A stretch of 64,000 nt of DNA from Pectobacterium betavasculorum (GCF_000749845.1 NZ_JQHM01000001.1:310001-374000); one strand, 5' to 3'. Shown: positions 18,618-29,112, numbered from the stretch's first letter. The notes: a model not told the origin generated them from the sequence alone. Translations and numbers: made by a program.

Positions 18618-19724
18618 ATGACTCGGAAAATATTGTTTGTAACGCATAATAATGAAGATGAGAGTGATGGGGTTTGGAAAAAAATAATCTCTCAGGTTTC
18701 AGCCCTCAGAAATATGGGGGCTAGTGTTGATTTTTTTTACATGAAAAATTCTATCATAGTTCATGATGATGGTTTGACTCTAAAAAAAATAGAGAGTAGA
18801 TATAAGTGTAAATATTTTTTCTATTATGATATAAAAAATTATATCAAAAGGGAAAATAAACAATTCCATTTGGCTTATGTACGAAAACCTCATGGTGGTT
18901 TGTTTGTGATTTTTTTATCAAGCTTGCTTGCGTTAATGAAAAAAAAAGGTGCTAAAATTATCATTGAAATCCCTACATATCCTTATAAAAAAGAATTAAA
19001 ATCGTATAAAGAAAAAATCCTTAACGTTATTTTTGATTTTTCATTATTTTTTTTTAAAAGATATGTTGATGAAATTGCTTATATGGGGGATTTTACAAAT
19101 GAAATATGGGGGGTGAAATCAAGGAGGATAGCTAATGGAATAGATATGAAATCCATAAAACCAATAAAGGAGAAACAAAGGAGAAAAGAAGAACCGTTAA
19201 ATATTGTTGGTGTGGCAAAATTAGAAGCTTGGCATGGCTATGATCGCCTCATTGAAGGGTTATATCATTATAGAGGAAATGTACAAGTCTTATTTAACAT
19301 TATTGGCTATTCACCGCATGAGTATGCTAGACTTAAAAGTATGGTTGCTGAGTATTCTTTAGAAGGAAAAGTGATATTCCATGGTAAAAAATTTGGTAAA
19401 GATCTAGATGTTTTATTAGAGAATGCTGATATTTGTGTTGATGCTGTAGCTAGGCACCGTAGTGGGAATAATACAAATAGCTCTATAAAATCAAAAGAGT
19501 ACACGGCAAGAGGTTTACCTTTTATTAAGAGCCACGTTGATTACTCTTTTGGCAACGAAGAGTTTATATTACAAGTTTCGGCAGACGATAAATACATTGA
19601 TATAAATGAGTTAATAATATGGAGAGAATCTCTCCCTAGTGATTTTTCTAAAAAAGAAATCGATTTTGCTAAAAAAAACCTTACATGGTCTAAACAACTT
19701 CAATTTTTATTGGAGATAAAATGA
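18618..19724 (+). CDS. GT4-like glycosyltransferase
   Basis: Family GT4 (GT-B fold) enzyme by layout: an N-terminal acceptor-binding half (KILFVTHNNEDESDGVWKK) and a C-terminal half with NIVGVAKLEAWHGYDRLIEGL, VIFHGKKFGKDLDVLLENADI and GNNTNSSIKSKEYTARGLPF, which holds the K/E donor-site residues usual in this family. It is 368 residues, unusually lysine-rich, with many ATA and AGA codons unlike the rml genes before it. It overlaps the next gene by four bases. The sugar it transfers cannot be read from sequence. Confidence 0.75.
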   Translation: MTRKILFVTHNNEDESDGVWKKIISQVSALRNMGASVDFFYMKNSIIVHDDGLTLKKIESRYKCKYFFYYDIKNYIKRENKQFHLAYVRKPHGGLFVIFLSSLLALMKKKGAKIIIEIPTYPYKKELKSYKEKILNVIFDFSLFFFKRYVDEIAYMGDFTNEIWGVKSRRIANGIDMKSIKPIKEKQRRKEEPLNIVGVAKLEAWHGYDRLIEGLYHYRGNVQVLFNIIGYSPHEYARLKSMVAEYSLEGKVIFHGKKFGKDLDVLLENADICVDAVARHRSGNNTNSSIKSKEYTARGLPFIKSHVDYSFGNEEFILQVSADDKYIDINELIIWRESLPSDFSKKEIDFAKKNLTWSKQLQFLLEIK

Positions 19725-20617
19725 AAACTCTAGCCGTTGTGGTTTTTTATAACCCAGAAGGCGATTATTTTAATCGATGCTTATTAATAGCTTCTCAGGT
19801 AGACGAATTAATTGTTTATGATAACTCCATCGATGAAAGTGTCATCACGGAAAATAAAAAGAATATCCTGAAAATAGATAATGCAATATATTACTCGGAG
19901 GGGGTAAATAATGGTATTGGAAAAGCACTAAATTATGCAGTCATTAAATCTAAAGAAGGTGGGTATGATTTACTTTTTACGTTTGATCAAGATACAGAAG
20001 TTCCCAGTTCGTATGTTAAATCTTTAATATCATCTTATTTAAGTGAAAAAAATATAGGAGCTATCGGGCCTATTTATAAGGATATAAATGTAAATCGGGA
20101 GTGCCGTTTCCCGGTTAGTTTAGGGCCTTTTGTGGTTAGGAAGACGTTATCAGGTGAAAGCAAAATTCAAGATGTATTAAGCATTATTACATCAGGTACA
20201 TTGTATCCTGTCAAAATATTCGATAAGATCGGTTTTTTTGATGAGGATTTTTTTATAGATTATATTGATAACGAGTTTTGCCTCAGGCTTCAAAAAAATG
20301 GATACCGTGTGTGTGTGGAGCCTAAAATATGTATAAATCATGCATTAGGGAATAGAACAGTAAAAAAATCGATAGTGAAATTTTCGCCTACTAACTATCC
20401 ATTTTATAGGAAATATTATATTACAAGGAATAGGCTTTTTGTCTATAAACTGTATTTTTTAAAATATCCAGGATTTGTTTTTTATGATTTTTCTGCATTC
20501 GCTCTTGATTTTTTGAGAGTGATTCTATTTGAAAGTGATAAAATAAATAAATTAAAGGCATATTTTTATGGCGTTAAACATTTCATTCTAAATAAGAAAG
20601 GGAAAATTCCTTACTAA
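19721..20617 (+). CDS. GT2 glycosyltransferase, RfbN/WbbL-like rhamnosyltransferase
   Basis: 298-residue GT2 enzyme with the rhamnosyltransferase layout: VVVFYNPEGDYFNRC at the start, VYDNS, GIGKALNYAV, the metal site FTFDQDTEVP (DQD), and GFFDEDFFIDYIDNEFCLRL near the acceptor site. The C-terminal part has hydrophobic, membrane-facing segments (for example YPGFVFYDFSAFALDFLRV). It starts inside the stop of the preceding transferase (ATGA overlap). Rhamnose as donor is inferred from the motif style and the rml genes. Confidence 0.8.
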   Translation: MKTLAVVVFYNPEGDYFNRCLLIASQVDELIVYDNSIDESVITENKKNILKIDNAIYYSEGVNNGIGKALNYAVIKSKEGGYDLLFTFDQDTEVPSSYVKSLISSYLSEKNIGAIGPIYKDINVNRECRFPVSLGPFVVRKTLSGESKIQDVLSIITSGTLYPVKIFDKIGFFDEDFFIDYIDNEFCLRLQKNGYRVCVEPKICINHALGNRTVKKSIVKFSPTNYPFYRKYYITRNRLFVYKLYFLKYPGFVFYDFSAFALDFLRVILFESDKINKLKAYFYGVKHFILNKKGKIPY

Positions 20618-20690
20618 AAGTTATTTTTCATAAGTTAATTATAAAACTCGATATTAAACTATCTCAATATTATTGGCGATATTTCATTAT

Positions 20691-21674
20691 ATGAAAAAAA
20701 ACATTTTGATTGTTAGGAAAAAGAGCTTAGGGGATTTTTTTTTGCTGTATATGGCAATAATTCCTTTTTTTACTTATCTAGTTGGCTACAAAAATTTAAA
20801 TTATTGGATTGACAATCAAACTTATCAAAATTATTTTTTTTTGGCACAATATAACAGCTATATAGAAATAATTAAAAATGGTGTCGATCCATTATTTATC
20901 ATGTTTATGAAGATATTCTCTTCATTTGAAGATGGATATACTTATTTTTTAATCGTATGTGCATTTATCACACTTGTTTTTAAATTTGCAGGATTAAAAA
21001 AGAGCACGAATAATTTTATTGTTTTATTAGCCTTATATTCATCTTATTTGTTATGCCTACATGATTATGTGCAGATAAGGATTGCATTAAGCATGGCTTT
21101 TGTTGCTTTTGGCATTTATTCTGGTAAGTCAAAGGTAATAATTTCAACTTCTTTTTTTATCGCAATTTTGATGCATGTTACATCTATTATCGTTATTCTC
21201 CCTTATCTCTTCTATACAAGGTTCGGTGCTAGATGGTTTGCCATAGTAATTATTTCTTCTTTGTTTTTACCAATGCTATTTTTTTCTGGGATTATAAAGA
21301 ATGCCAGATTGGAAACTTATATTGAATTAGCGAAATATAAAGAACAATATGCCACGGCAAATATATTCGCGTCTCAACCAATACTTCAGATACTTGGTTT
21401 ATTATATATATATATATCACCTAAGCTAAAAGATAATATTAAAAGCTTTGAATACTTGTTTTCTATTCTTGGTGTTTTGTTTTTTTATATGTTTATCCAG
21501 GTGCCCGTTCTATCTTTTAGACTTTTCGAAATAACAATGTTTTTTTATATTATTCTGCTGTCAAGAGTTTTTTCATCATCAAAGATAATAATGATAATTT
21601 GCAGTCTTTATGTATTAGTAGGTATAAAGAACATGTTTTTTGGAGAGTCTGCCTTGATCACTTTAGGTAATTAA
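20691..21674 (+). CDS. wzy: EpsG-like polysaccharide polymerase (Wzy candidate)
   Basis: 327-residue membrane protein with about nine or ten hydrophobic segments and a large hydrophilic stretch, the pattern of EpsG/Wzy polymerases. The N-terminal YWIDNQTYQNYFF, the HDYVQIRIALSMAFVAFGIY segment and a late MHVTSIIVILPY are typical of EpsG family proteins. It would join undecaprenyl-linked repeat units in the periplasm. The frame is also open from a TTG at 20673; the ATG at 20691 is preferred though its ribosome-binding site is weak. No other Wzy candidate exists in the locus, which supports the call. Confidence 0.75.
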   Translation: MKKNILIVRKKSLGDFFLLYMAIIPFFTYLVGYKNLNYWIDNQTYQNYFFLAQYNSYIEIIKNGVDPLFIMFMKIFSSFEDGYTYFLIVCAFITLVFKFAGLKKSTNNFIVLLALYSSYLLCLHDYVQIRIALSMAFVAFGIYSGKSKVIISTSFFIAILMHVTSIIVILPYLFYTRFGARWFAIVIISSLFLPMLFFSGIIKNARLETYIELAKYKEQYATANIFASQPILQILGLLYIYISPKLKDNIKSFEYLFSILGVLFFYMFIQVPVLSFRLFEITMFFYIILLSRVFSSSKIIMIICSLYVLVGIKNMFFGESALITLGN

Positions 21675-21712
21675 AACTAATTTATTCAAACCTTATAATA
21701 ACGAGATCGCAT

Positions 21713-23242
21713 ATGAATCGTCGAGGTTTTATTCATTCTATTACATATTTTATATTATGTAGTAAAAATTTAGTTTTTGCCTATCCAAAGGAAAAGATAA
21801 ATGTTCTTCGGTCAATGTCTGAATTAAGAAAATACACTGCTCAATATGCAGGTGAGAAAGTAAAGTTGTCTTCTTATTATGAAAATAAAAATACTGGTGG
21901 TGGGGTTTTCGTTGCGGTAGAAGATATCAAATCAAAAGATGATGGCGGTATAAATATTCGGCAAAATAATAAGTTAATCTGGAAAAGAATAACTGATGAT
22001 AGTTCAATTATAAAGCCTGAGTGGTTTGGTTGCATAGGTGATGGATTATCCGATGATGCCGATTCGTTTAATAAAATGCTTCTTTTTCTAGATGTTGGTA
22101 GTGTGGTTTTTTTTAAAAAAAATGCAATTTATTATAATGCTCTAAAAGATAGAGGCTCTGAATGGATTGTTAAGAAGGATAATATAACTATCATTGGTAA
22201 CAATGCGTCATTAACTCGTAGGCCTGCAAACTCTGTTAAAACTGATGATAATTTAGCGACGCTTAAGGTAGCAGGAAATAACTTTAAAATTGTAGGTAGA
22301 TTAAATATTAGTGGAAAAGAAAAAAGCACGTATCTTGTTGATAAAAATAATAATCGTATAAGTTCAAATTTTTATACAAGAGCAGTAACGAGTTCACACG
22401 GATTATTTATTCAAAATGTCAAAGGCATCTATATTGAAAATATCGTTTGTGAAGATGCCGTATTCCCATGTTTTGTATCTGGTTGCAGGGATATATATAT
22501 ATCAGGGCAATTTAATAACTCAGGTCAAGTCTATCCTGTAAAGGGTAATGATTTACAATTAGGATCAGGATTAAAAATATCTAACTCTGAAAGTTTTATA
22601 TTAGATATTAGATCTGAAAATAGTGCATATTGTGGTTGTGAAATTGAACCAAATTGTAAAGATGGGCGAGTAAAGGTTAACTCAAGATCACCTTATATGC
22701 ACGGTTGCATTTTGCATAAAAATATAGAATCAGTTATTTTAGATATAAATACAATTGAAGCAATAAAAGGTTCGGGGTTACGAATTAGTTCAGGATGTAG
22801 AAATATTTCAGGATATGTGGATGCTGATACTTGCCAGTATGCGATACTAGTTATATCAGATAAAAATGAAATTTGTAAAGAAATTAATCTAAAGGTCTCT
22901 TATAAGAAAATAATTAAAAGAGTAATTGTTATATACAATACTGAAAAAGGATCTACGTCACTAGATAAAGGCTTGTTCAAAATTGAAGGGAATGACGAAA
23001 ATTTAAGAAAAAGTAATAAATATATGATTGAGCAAGATGCCGTAGTGTCGTTCTACCTAGACGGTATAAAAAAAACAAATTTTATAATAAATGATACGAG
23101 AAAAATGGTAATTGAAATAAGAAAAACAGAAAATGTTAATATTAAATTAGCTCCAGGTATAGATAGCGGGAAAATTAATTTTATTGAAGATGATAATTAC
23201 TGTCTGGTAATTCCTTCTAAAGGGCATGTTTTTCCTGACTAG
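21713..23242 (+). CDS. secreted tailspike-like right-handed beta-helix protein
   Basis: 509 residues with a short N-terminal hydrophobic region preceded by MNRRGF (a possible Sec or Tat-like signal), then a module resembling the N-terminal part of phage tailspikes and capsule depolymerases: KLSSYYENKNTGGGVFV, DDGGINIRQNNKLIWKRI and IKPEWFGCIGDGLSDDADSF. The last piece is the start of a Pectate_lyase_3-type beta-helix, and the rest is rich in I/N/G/S repeats that fit helix rungs. Its place between wzy and transferase genes suggests it acts on the polymer made here, like WcaM-type proteins of colanic loci. Enzyme activity cannot be shown from sequence; no catalytic residues are assigned. Confidence 0.65.
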   Translation: MNRRGFIHSITYFILCSKNLVFAYPKEKINVLRSMSELRKYTAQYAGEKVKLSSYYENKNTGGGVFVAVEDIKSKDDGGINIRQNNKLIWKRITDDSSIIKPEWFGCIGDGLSDDADSFNKMLLFLDVGSVVFFKKNAIYYNALKDRGSEWIVKKDNITIIGNNASLTRRPANSVKTDDNLATLKVAGNNFKIVGRLNISGKEKSTYLVDKNNNRISSNFYTRAVTSSHGLFIQNVKGIYIENIVCEDAVFPCFVSGCRDIYISGQFNNSGQVYPVKGNDLQLGSGLKISNSESFILDIRSENSAYCGCEIEPNCKDGRVKVNSRSPYMHGCILHKNIESVILDINTIEAIKGSGLRISSGCRNISGYVDADTCQYAILVISDKNEICKEINLKVSYKKIIKRVIVIYNTEKGSTSLDKGLFKIEGNDENLRKSNKYMIEQDAVVSFYLDGIKKTNFIINDTRKMVIEIRKTENVNIKLAPGIDSGKINFIEDDNYCLVIPSKGHVFPD

Positions 23243-23396
23243 CTTGAAATATAACAGGATTTCATTGAAGGATAAGAGCGGTATGTTCTTAGTTATGAAC
23301 TGTTAGTTAAATTTTTATTTCTGTAAATAAGTAAATTACTGATGGTTTGATTTCTTGTTTTGAATATTTATTCATGGTGTTTTATACGAGGAAGAT

Positions 23397-24251
23397 ATGT
23401 GGGCTAATATCATATTAGTAATTATTTATAATAAGACTCTTCAAGAGTCCATGACCCTGAAGACATTATCAGAATATAAATTTTATAATACTAAAGTCGT
23501 GATTCAAAATAATGGCCCCAGTGAGGTAAGTTATGATTGCGAACTTTTTGTGCGGTTGAATCAATGTTTTGATAATCAAGTTGAACTAATTAATTCCATT
23601 GATAATGTTCCCCTTAGTGTTATATATAATGATATTTTTTTAAAATATAAAGGTTCTGACAGATTCATTCTCTTAGATGATGATACTGAAATATCGGAAT
23701 CCTTTGTAAAGGCAGTAAAAAATAGTAAAGTAGATTTGGAGGTTCCTAAGATAATCTCATCCGGTGACAGGTGCGTTTATTATCCTATATGTGAGAATGA
23801 GATTGTTACCACAGATAGAGACTTAGATCCAAAGTCTGCGTTATCTATTGGTTCTGGTTTAATAATAAACAACACTCTGATAGAAAAATTTAAGCGGCAT
23901 GGTTTAAAACTTTTTGATGAGCACTATGCCTTATACGGTGTTGATTTTAGCCTTTTTCGTCGTATTTACAAAATTTGTACTAAAGGCGAAAGTGTAAAAA
24001 TTCGATCATCTTCTTTTTTGGTGCATTCTCTTTCTAGGTTGGATGAAAGCTCAAGAAAAAATAACCTTCGAAATATAGAGCGTGCCTTAGACGTGGCTAT
24101 TACTGCCAGACGCTATCCAACGTTTCATTTGCACTATTTACTTATTCGTAAATTTGTTGCTGAATCCATGAAAATGAATTGGAGCAATGTATACAATATA
24201 GCAAAGGCCTATCTCTTAGGTTGCCACCCACGGTGCTTAAAGAAGTATTGA
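23397..24251 (+). CDS. GT2-like glycosyltransferase
   Basis: 284-residue protein with a diverged GT-A fold: ILVIIYNKTLQESMTLK at the start, VVIQNNGPS, the metal site FILLDDDTEIS and GLKLFDEHYALYGVDFSLFRRI as the likely acceptor/base region. ACGAGGAAGAT before the ATG at 23397 is a good ribosome-binding site. A 154-base AT-rich gap separates it from the beta-helix gene. It is strongly AT-biased like its neighbours. The donor sugar is unknown. Confidence 0.7.
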   Translation: MWANIILVIIYNKTLQESMTLKTLSEYKFYNTKVVIQNNGPSEVSYDCELFVRLNQCFDNQVELINSIDNVPLSVIYNDIFLKYKGSDRFILLDDDTEISESFVKAVKNSKVDLEVPKIISSGDRCVYYPICENEIVTTDRDLDPKSALSIGSGLIINNTLIEKFKRHGLKLFDEHYALYGVDFSLFRRIYKICTKGESVKIRSSSFLVHSLSRLDESSRKNNLRNIERALDVAITARRYPTFHLHYLLIRKFVAESMKMNWSNVYNIAKAYLLGCHPRCLKKY

Positions 24252-24298
24252 TTTTTTGAAATTTACTTGATGTGTTATTATAAATAAATGAGGTTAAT

Positions 24299-25531
24299 GT
24301 GTTAAGGGAAATTAAATCTAAAATTCTTCGTAAAATAAAAGAAAAAAAACTGAAGGCTTTATATATCAGCAATAGTGCTAAATATGATAACGCGGCAGCT
24401 TATTCTCGATTAACTACTTATAGCTTAGCCTCATCATGTGTTAATGTAGATTCGACTGTAGAAAAAAAAATAAACTTAATCCTGCCAGGATTACCAGCAA
24501 ATGGGATTTTTGCAGGGATTAAGACAGCGCTAGAATTCTCTTCTCGTTTATCATCAAGTTTATCCTTAAATATTAGGGTTATTACTTTTGGTGAATCACC
24601 AGATAACTCGACTCGTTCATGGATACAGAAGAATATATTCCCTGATAGCCGCATTGAGTTTGTGAGTGATATTGATATTGTAAACCTTAGTGTAAATGTT
24701 GATGATATTTGGGTGGCTACTTATTGGACAACAGCACATTCTTTAACTGTGGCAGCTCATTTGGGGATCATTAAACCACAAAATGTCATTTATCTGATTC
24801 AGGATTATGAATCTGGATTTCATCCGTGGTCAACAGCGTTTGCTCTGACTGAAGAAACATATTTAACGGGTTTTTGTCATGTGGTAAATTCGTATCCACT
24901 TTTTAATGCATTAAAAAAAGCGAATATACCTTGCTCCAAAGAATTGGTGTTTTTCCCTGAAATTGACTTACATATGTTGGAGAAAGCATCGGCTAATAGG
25001 AAGCTATCAAAAAAAATTCGCGTGTTATTTTATGGAAGACCAAGTAAATCTAGGAATTTATTTGATATTGGTATTGGGGCACTGACTCTTCTGGCCAAAA
25101 GAACTGATAACACTGATTATGAATTAGAAATTTTAAGTGCAGGTGAAAAACACAGTGATATCGTTCTGTCTGAAAAAGTTACATTACGCTCACTAGGCAA
25201 GTTATCATGGGATGGATATTTCAACAGACTTAGTGAAACAGATATTGTCTTTTCCCTTCAGTATAGTCCGCATCCATCTCATCCCCCGCTTGATGCGATC
25301 ACAAGCGGTGCATATGCCGTCACAAATGATCTTAATGGCACGAGAGTAGGTCTACATCCTCGAATGTATGTAGCTGCTGCATCTCCTGATAAATTGGCAG
25401 ATAAACTGCTTTGCGCGATCCAGGATCTACATAAAAATGGGTGTTATGAGTATGATGAGAGTTTAGTACAATCTTATGGAAGACCAATGAGTGACGTGAT
25501 TGAGGCTATTTCTAAACATATCCATAACTGA
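24299..25531 (+). CDS. WsaF-like glycosyltransferase
   Basis: 410-residue GT-B enzyme resembling the rhamnosyltransferase WsaF and rhamnan-synthesis proteins. Visible stretches are LILPGLPANGIFAGIKTALEF, VIYLIQDYESGFHPWSTAFAL (QDYE-F is typical of this group), VLFYGRPSKSRNLFDIGI and YSPHPSHPPLDAITSGAYAVTN, the donor-binding C-terminal half. It starts at GTG 24299 behind AATGAGGTTAAT; no ATG nearby fits. It is followed after nine bases by wzx. A rhamnosyl role is inferred from the family. Confidence 0.75.
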   Translation: MLREIKSKILRKIKEKKLKALYISNSAKYDNAAAYSRLTTYSLASSCVNVDSTVEKKINLILPGLPANGIFAGIKTALEFSSRLSSSLSLNIRVITFGESPDNSTRSWIQKNIFPDSRIEFVSDIDIVNLSVNVDDIWVATYWTTAHSLTVAAHLGIIKPQNVIYLIQDYESGFHPWSTAFALTEETYLTGFCHVVNSYPLFNALKKANIPCSKELVFFPEIDLHMLEKASANRKLSKKIRVLFYGRPSKSRNLFDIGIGALTLLAKRTDNTDYELEILSAGEKHSDIVLSEKVTLRSLGKLSWDGYFNRLSETDIVFSLQYSPHPSHPPLDAITSGAYAVTNDLNGTRVGLHPRMYVAAASPDKLADKLLCAIQDLHKNGCYEYDESLVQSYGRPMSDVIEAISKHIHN

Positions 25532-25540
25532 GATAAGAGA

Positions 25541-26764
25541 ATGTTATTTACTAAACAAAATATATGGAAAATGTTTTTATATTTTGTCCTCCCGTTATTG
25601 TCAGCTCTCATACCCTTTATCGTTTATCCGACAATAACAGACTTGTATGGAAATAAGGTTATTATTGCGATTGGTATTGCTCAATCCATTGGTGGTGCTG
25701 GAGCTGTAATAGGTGAACTGGGCTGGGGAGTCATAGGCCCTCAATTAGTTGCGGGATTAAACGATAATGAGCGAAAATTGTGGTATGGAAAATCTTTATC
25801 ATCCCGGCTAATTTCGAGTGTTTTTTGTGTTCTCATTGCCGCATTAGTTTGCTTTCTTTTGGTTGACGATTTTTTGCTTTCTGCGATTGTAATGGCTATT
25901 GCTATTACATGTGGGGCTCTTTTACCCAATTGGTATTTGATCGGTTTAAATAAACCTGAATATATTCTCTATTATATTGTTATACCGAAACTTATATTGT
26001 GTGGTATTAGTATTTTCCTTATTAAATTCTACGGCGGTTTGATTTTTTATAGTTTGGCAATGTTATTTTCTTTTTTTATTTCAATGATGCTTTTGTCATA
26101 TTTTTTAAAAGTGCCATTGATACCAGGTAAGAAAGACTTTAATGAGTTAACATTATTGTTTAAAGATCACTATCAGTTGGTTTTTGGTCGTGTTATTAGT
26201 ACTTTTTATACGGCTCTACCTATTACGTTAATTGGATTTGTTAATCCTGCTGCTGTGGCTACTTTTACCGGTATTGAGCGACTTTTCAGAATGGCGCTGT
26301 CTATTTTAAGTGGATTTCCTAGTAGATTACAAAGTTGGATCGGAACGGCACCAGCAGATGAACGCGCTAAGAGAATAAAAATTTCGATTATTATTAATTT
26401 TTGTGTTGGCCTATTTAGCATGGTAGGGTTTACTATCTCGTGTTATTTTATTAGCCCATACATATACTCAAATACAATTAATGTTAGCCTGGAGTATTCT
26501 CTCCTTGCCGGCGTTGTCGTTGCTACAATTTGCACATCGAGAGGATATGGCTTAGCTTTAGTTGCTATGGGGGTTTCGAAAAAAATATCAATTGCAAATA
26601 TAGCTTCAGCGATAGTCGGTGTGTCAGCTATCTGTATTCTGGGCTATTATTATGGTGTATGGGGCGGACTTTTGGGGGAGATTTTAGCAGAGATTGCGGG
26701 TTTGTTAACTCAGCTATTTTATTACAACAAACATGTGAGTAAATTGAAATTACATTCTTGTTAA
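25541..26764 (+). CDS. wzx: repeat-unit flippase Wzx
   Basis: 407-residue MOP-superfamily protein with about twelve hydrophobic segments, beginning with KMFLYFVLPLLSALIPFIVYPTI and containing IAQSIGGAGAVIGELGWGVIGPQLVA, a typical O-antigen/EPS flippase N-terminus. It would move undecaprenyl-PP-linked repeat units to the periplasmic face for Wzy. It is the last gene of the AT-rich block; a 172-base gap separates it from ugd. Confidence 0.85.
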   Translation: MLFTKQNIWKMFLYFVLPLLSALIPFIVYPTITDLYGNKVIIAIGIAQSIGGAGAVIGELGWGVIGPQLVAGLNDNERKLWYGKSLSSRLISSVFCVLIAALVCFLLVDDFLLSAIVMAIAITCGALLPNWYLIGLNKPEYILYYIVIPKLILCGISIFLIKFYGGLIFYSLAMLFSFFISMMLLSYFLKVPLIPGKKDFNELTLLFKDHYQLVFGRVISTFYTALPITLIGFVNPAAVATFTGIERLFRMALSILSGFPSRLQSWIGTAPADERAKRIKISIIINFCVGLFSMVGFTISCYFISPYIYSNTINVSLEYSLLAGVVVATICTSRGYGLALVAMGVSKKISIANIASAIVGVSAICILGYYYGVWGGLLGEILAEIAGLLTQLFYYNKHVSKLKLHSC

Positions 26765-26936
26765 ATAATCAACGCTCATACGTATTATAAAATTGTTTTT
26801 ATTTATATCACTATTACTAATGGTTGCGTTTTTTATAAAATGTGGTGGAATTAAAATAAATGACTACCATTTTAAATGGTTTTCAGTTTTATGATTGTTG
26901 ACTGATAAGTTGTCTTTATTCTAGGTGAATTAAATT

Positions 26937-28103
26937 ATGAAAATAGCAATTGCCGGTACAGGTTATGTTGGCCTGTCTAATGCCATTTTGTTGGCGCAAC
27001 ACAATGAAGTCGTAGCAGTTGATATCATCGAGGAAAAAATTAATTTACTTAATAAAAAAAAGTCGCCTATTGCTGATAATGAAATAGAAAATTTCTTAGA
27101 AAATAAAGATCTCAATTTTCTTGCGACAATAGATAAAAATCTTGCTTATAAAGATGCTGACTTTGTTATTATTGCTACACCGACTGATTATGATGCAAAA
27201 AAAAATTATTTTAATACTAGCTCTGTAGAATCGGTCATTCGGGATGTTTTGGCAATTAATCCGCGTGCAGTGATGGTTATTAAATCGACGATTCCTGTCG
27301 GTTTTACTCAGCAGGCAAAAACTCGGTTCAATACAGAAAATATTATTTTTTCTCCTGAATTTTTGCGAGAGGGAAAGGCGCTTTATGACAATTTACATCC
27401 ATCAAGGGTCGTGGTTGGTGAGAATTCAGAACGCGCTAAGACATTCGCTGGTTTGTTGTTACAAGGCGCAATTAAAAAAGATGTCCCTGTGCTGTACACG
27501 GATTCGACAGAAGCAGAAGCCATCAAACTTTTTGCGAACACATATTTAGCTATGCGCGTGGCTTACTTTAATGAACTGGATACTTACGCGCAAACCTTAG
27601 GGCTTAATAGCAAGCAAATTATTGACGGTGTTGGTTTAGATCCGCGTATTGGCACACATTACAATAATCCATCGTTTGGTTACGGTGGGTATTGTTTGCC
27701 TAAGGATACAAAGCAGCTACTCGCTAACTATGATTCTGTGCCGAATAACTTAATTGGCGCAATAGTAGAGGCGAACCGCACAAGGAAGGATTTTATCGCT
27801 GATTCTATCATTGCGCGCAATCCTAAGGTTGTGGGGATCTACCGCTTGGTCATGAAAGCCGGGTCTGACAATTTCCGCGCATCTGCTATTCAAGGGGTGA
27901 TGAAGCGAATCAAGGCTAAAGGTATCGAAGTCGTGGTTTATGAACCCGTTCTTAGAGAAGAGAATTTTTTCAGATCTCGAATTATTGACGATCTTGACGA
28001 GTTCAAGAAAGCTGCCGATGTCATTATTTCAAACCGTATGGCGCCAGAATTATCTGATGTCGTAGAAAAAGTCTACACACGTGACCTCTTCGGTTCGGAT
28101 TAG
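26937..28103 (+). CDS. ugd: UDP-glucose 6-dehydrogenase
   Basis: Oxidises UDP-glucose to UDP-glucuronate with two NAD+. The 388-residue protein has the dinucleotide site [10 protein letters not shown] at 7-16, [22 protein letters not shown] and the catalytic cysteine motif [11 protein letters not shown] with C253. A glucuronate residue in the polymer is the natural reading of its place here, although Ugd also feeds lipid A aminoarabinose. The gene stays somewhat AT-rich at its 5' end. Confidence 0.95.
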   Translation: MKIAIAGTGYVGLSNAILLAQHNEVVAVDIIEEKINLLNKKKSPIADNEIENFLENKDLNFLATIDKNLAYKDADFVIIATPTDYDAKKNYFNTSSVESVIRDVLAINPRAVMVIKSTIPVGFTQQAKTRFNTENIIFSPEFLREGKALYDNLHPSRVVVGENSERAKTFAGLLLQGAIKKDVPVLYTDSTEAEAIKLFANTYLAMRVAYFNELDTYAQTLGLNSKQIIDGVGLDPRIGTHYNNPSFGYGGYCLPKDTKQLLANYDSVPNNLIGAIVEANRTRKDFIADSIIARNPKVVGIYRLVMKAGSDNFRASAIQGVMKRIKAKGIEVVVYEPVLREENFFRSRIIDDLDEFKKAADVIISNRMAPELSDVVEKVYTRDLFGSD

Positions 28104-28194
28104 GTGTAATCTTAGTGTCATAAGTGGCGCTATGGCATTACGCTACGGAAGTAATCAACCAAATAAAAACCATCAGATTGAAGAGAGTCAATCC

Positions 28195-29091
28195 ATGACA
28201 TCATTGAAAGCGATTATCCCTGTCGCAGGTTTAGGGATGAATTTGTTACCGGTGACCAAGGCCATTCCTAAGGAAATGTTGCCACTGGTTGACCGTCCGG
28301 TGATTGAAAAAATCGTCAACGAGTGTGTGCGGGCAGGGATTAGAGAAATCGTTCTGGTTACACATGCGTCGAAAAACGCGATTGAAAACCATTTTGATAC
28401 CTCGTTTGAGCTTGAGTCTTTGCTGGAGGAACGCGCTAAGCGTCAATTGTTAGCCGAAGTTCAGGCTATCTGTCCGAAAGGCGTGACAATTATGAACGTT
28501 CGTCAGGGAGAAACGCTGGGGTTGGGGCACGCGGTTTCCTGCGCTCGCCCAATCGTTGGCGATAACCCGTTCGTGGTAGTGTTGCCTGATGTGGTACTGG
28601 ATGAGAGCACAGCCGATCAGACAAAGGAAAATCTGGCGCTGTTGATTTCCCGTTTCGAAGAAACTGGACGTAGTCAGGTACTGGTGAAACATCGCCCTTA
28701 TGAGGTATTGCCAGAGTACTCTGTTGTCGATTGTGAAAAACCATTGGTGAATCCAGGGGATGCGGCTGCGATTACGTCAATGGTTGAGAAACCTGAGGCA
28801 CCCTCTGACACAGGCTCCGATCTTTCTGCGGTAGGGCGCTATGTTTTAACTGCTGATGCCTGGCCACTGCTGGAGAAAGCACTCCCTGGTGCATGGGGGC
28901 GTATTCAGTTAACAGATGTGATTGCCGATATGATCGCGACCAAACAGGTTGATGCAGTGCAGATGTCGGGTAAGAACTTTAACTGCGGACGCAAACTGGG
29001 TTACGCGCAGGCATTTGTGTCTTATGGGTTACGCAATCCTGAGTTCGGTGCCGAATTTAAAGAAAGTATTAGGGCACTGCTGAAGAAGTAA
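28195..29091 (+). CDS. galF: GalF, GalU-like UDP-glucose pyrophosphorylase homologue
   Basis: 298-residue protein close to E. coli GalF, which is thought to modulate or stabilise GalU rather than act as an efficient UTP:glucose-1-P uridylyltransferase. The nucleotide loop reads AGLGMNLLP, where GalU has AGLGTRML; loss of the conserved T-R is the GalF signature. Other family stretches ([11 protein letters not shown]-like [43 protein letters not shown]) are kept. The frame is open for 38 codons upstream, but AAGAGAG before the ATG at 28195 and family alignment decide the start. Confidence 0.9.
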   Translation: MTSLKAIIPVAGLGMNLLPVTKAIPKEMLPLVDRPVIEKIVNECVRAGIREIVLVTHASKNAIENHFDTSFELESLLEERAKRQLLAEVQAICPKGVTIMNVRQGETLGLGHAVSCARPIVGDNPFVVVLPDVVLDESTADQTKENLALLISRFEETGRSQVLVKHRPYEVLPEYSVVDCEKPLVNPGDAAAITSMVEKPEAPSDTGSDLSAVGRYVLTADAWPLLEKALPGAWGRIQLTDVIADMIATKQVDAVQMSGKNFNCGRKLGYAQAFVSYGLRNPEFGAEFKESIRALLKK

Positions 29092-29112
29092 TAATAAGTG
29101 GTAGCATGCTGT

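Noticed and set aside
26870-26895. ACCATT/AATGGT hairpin between wzx and ugd as a terminator
   Set aside because: Six A/T-rich pairs with a three-base loop are too weak to support.
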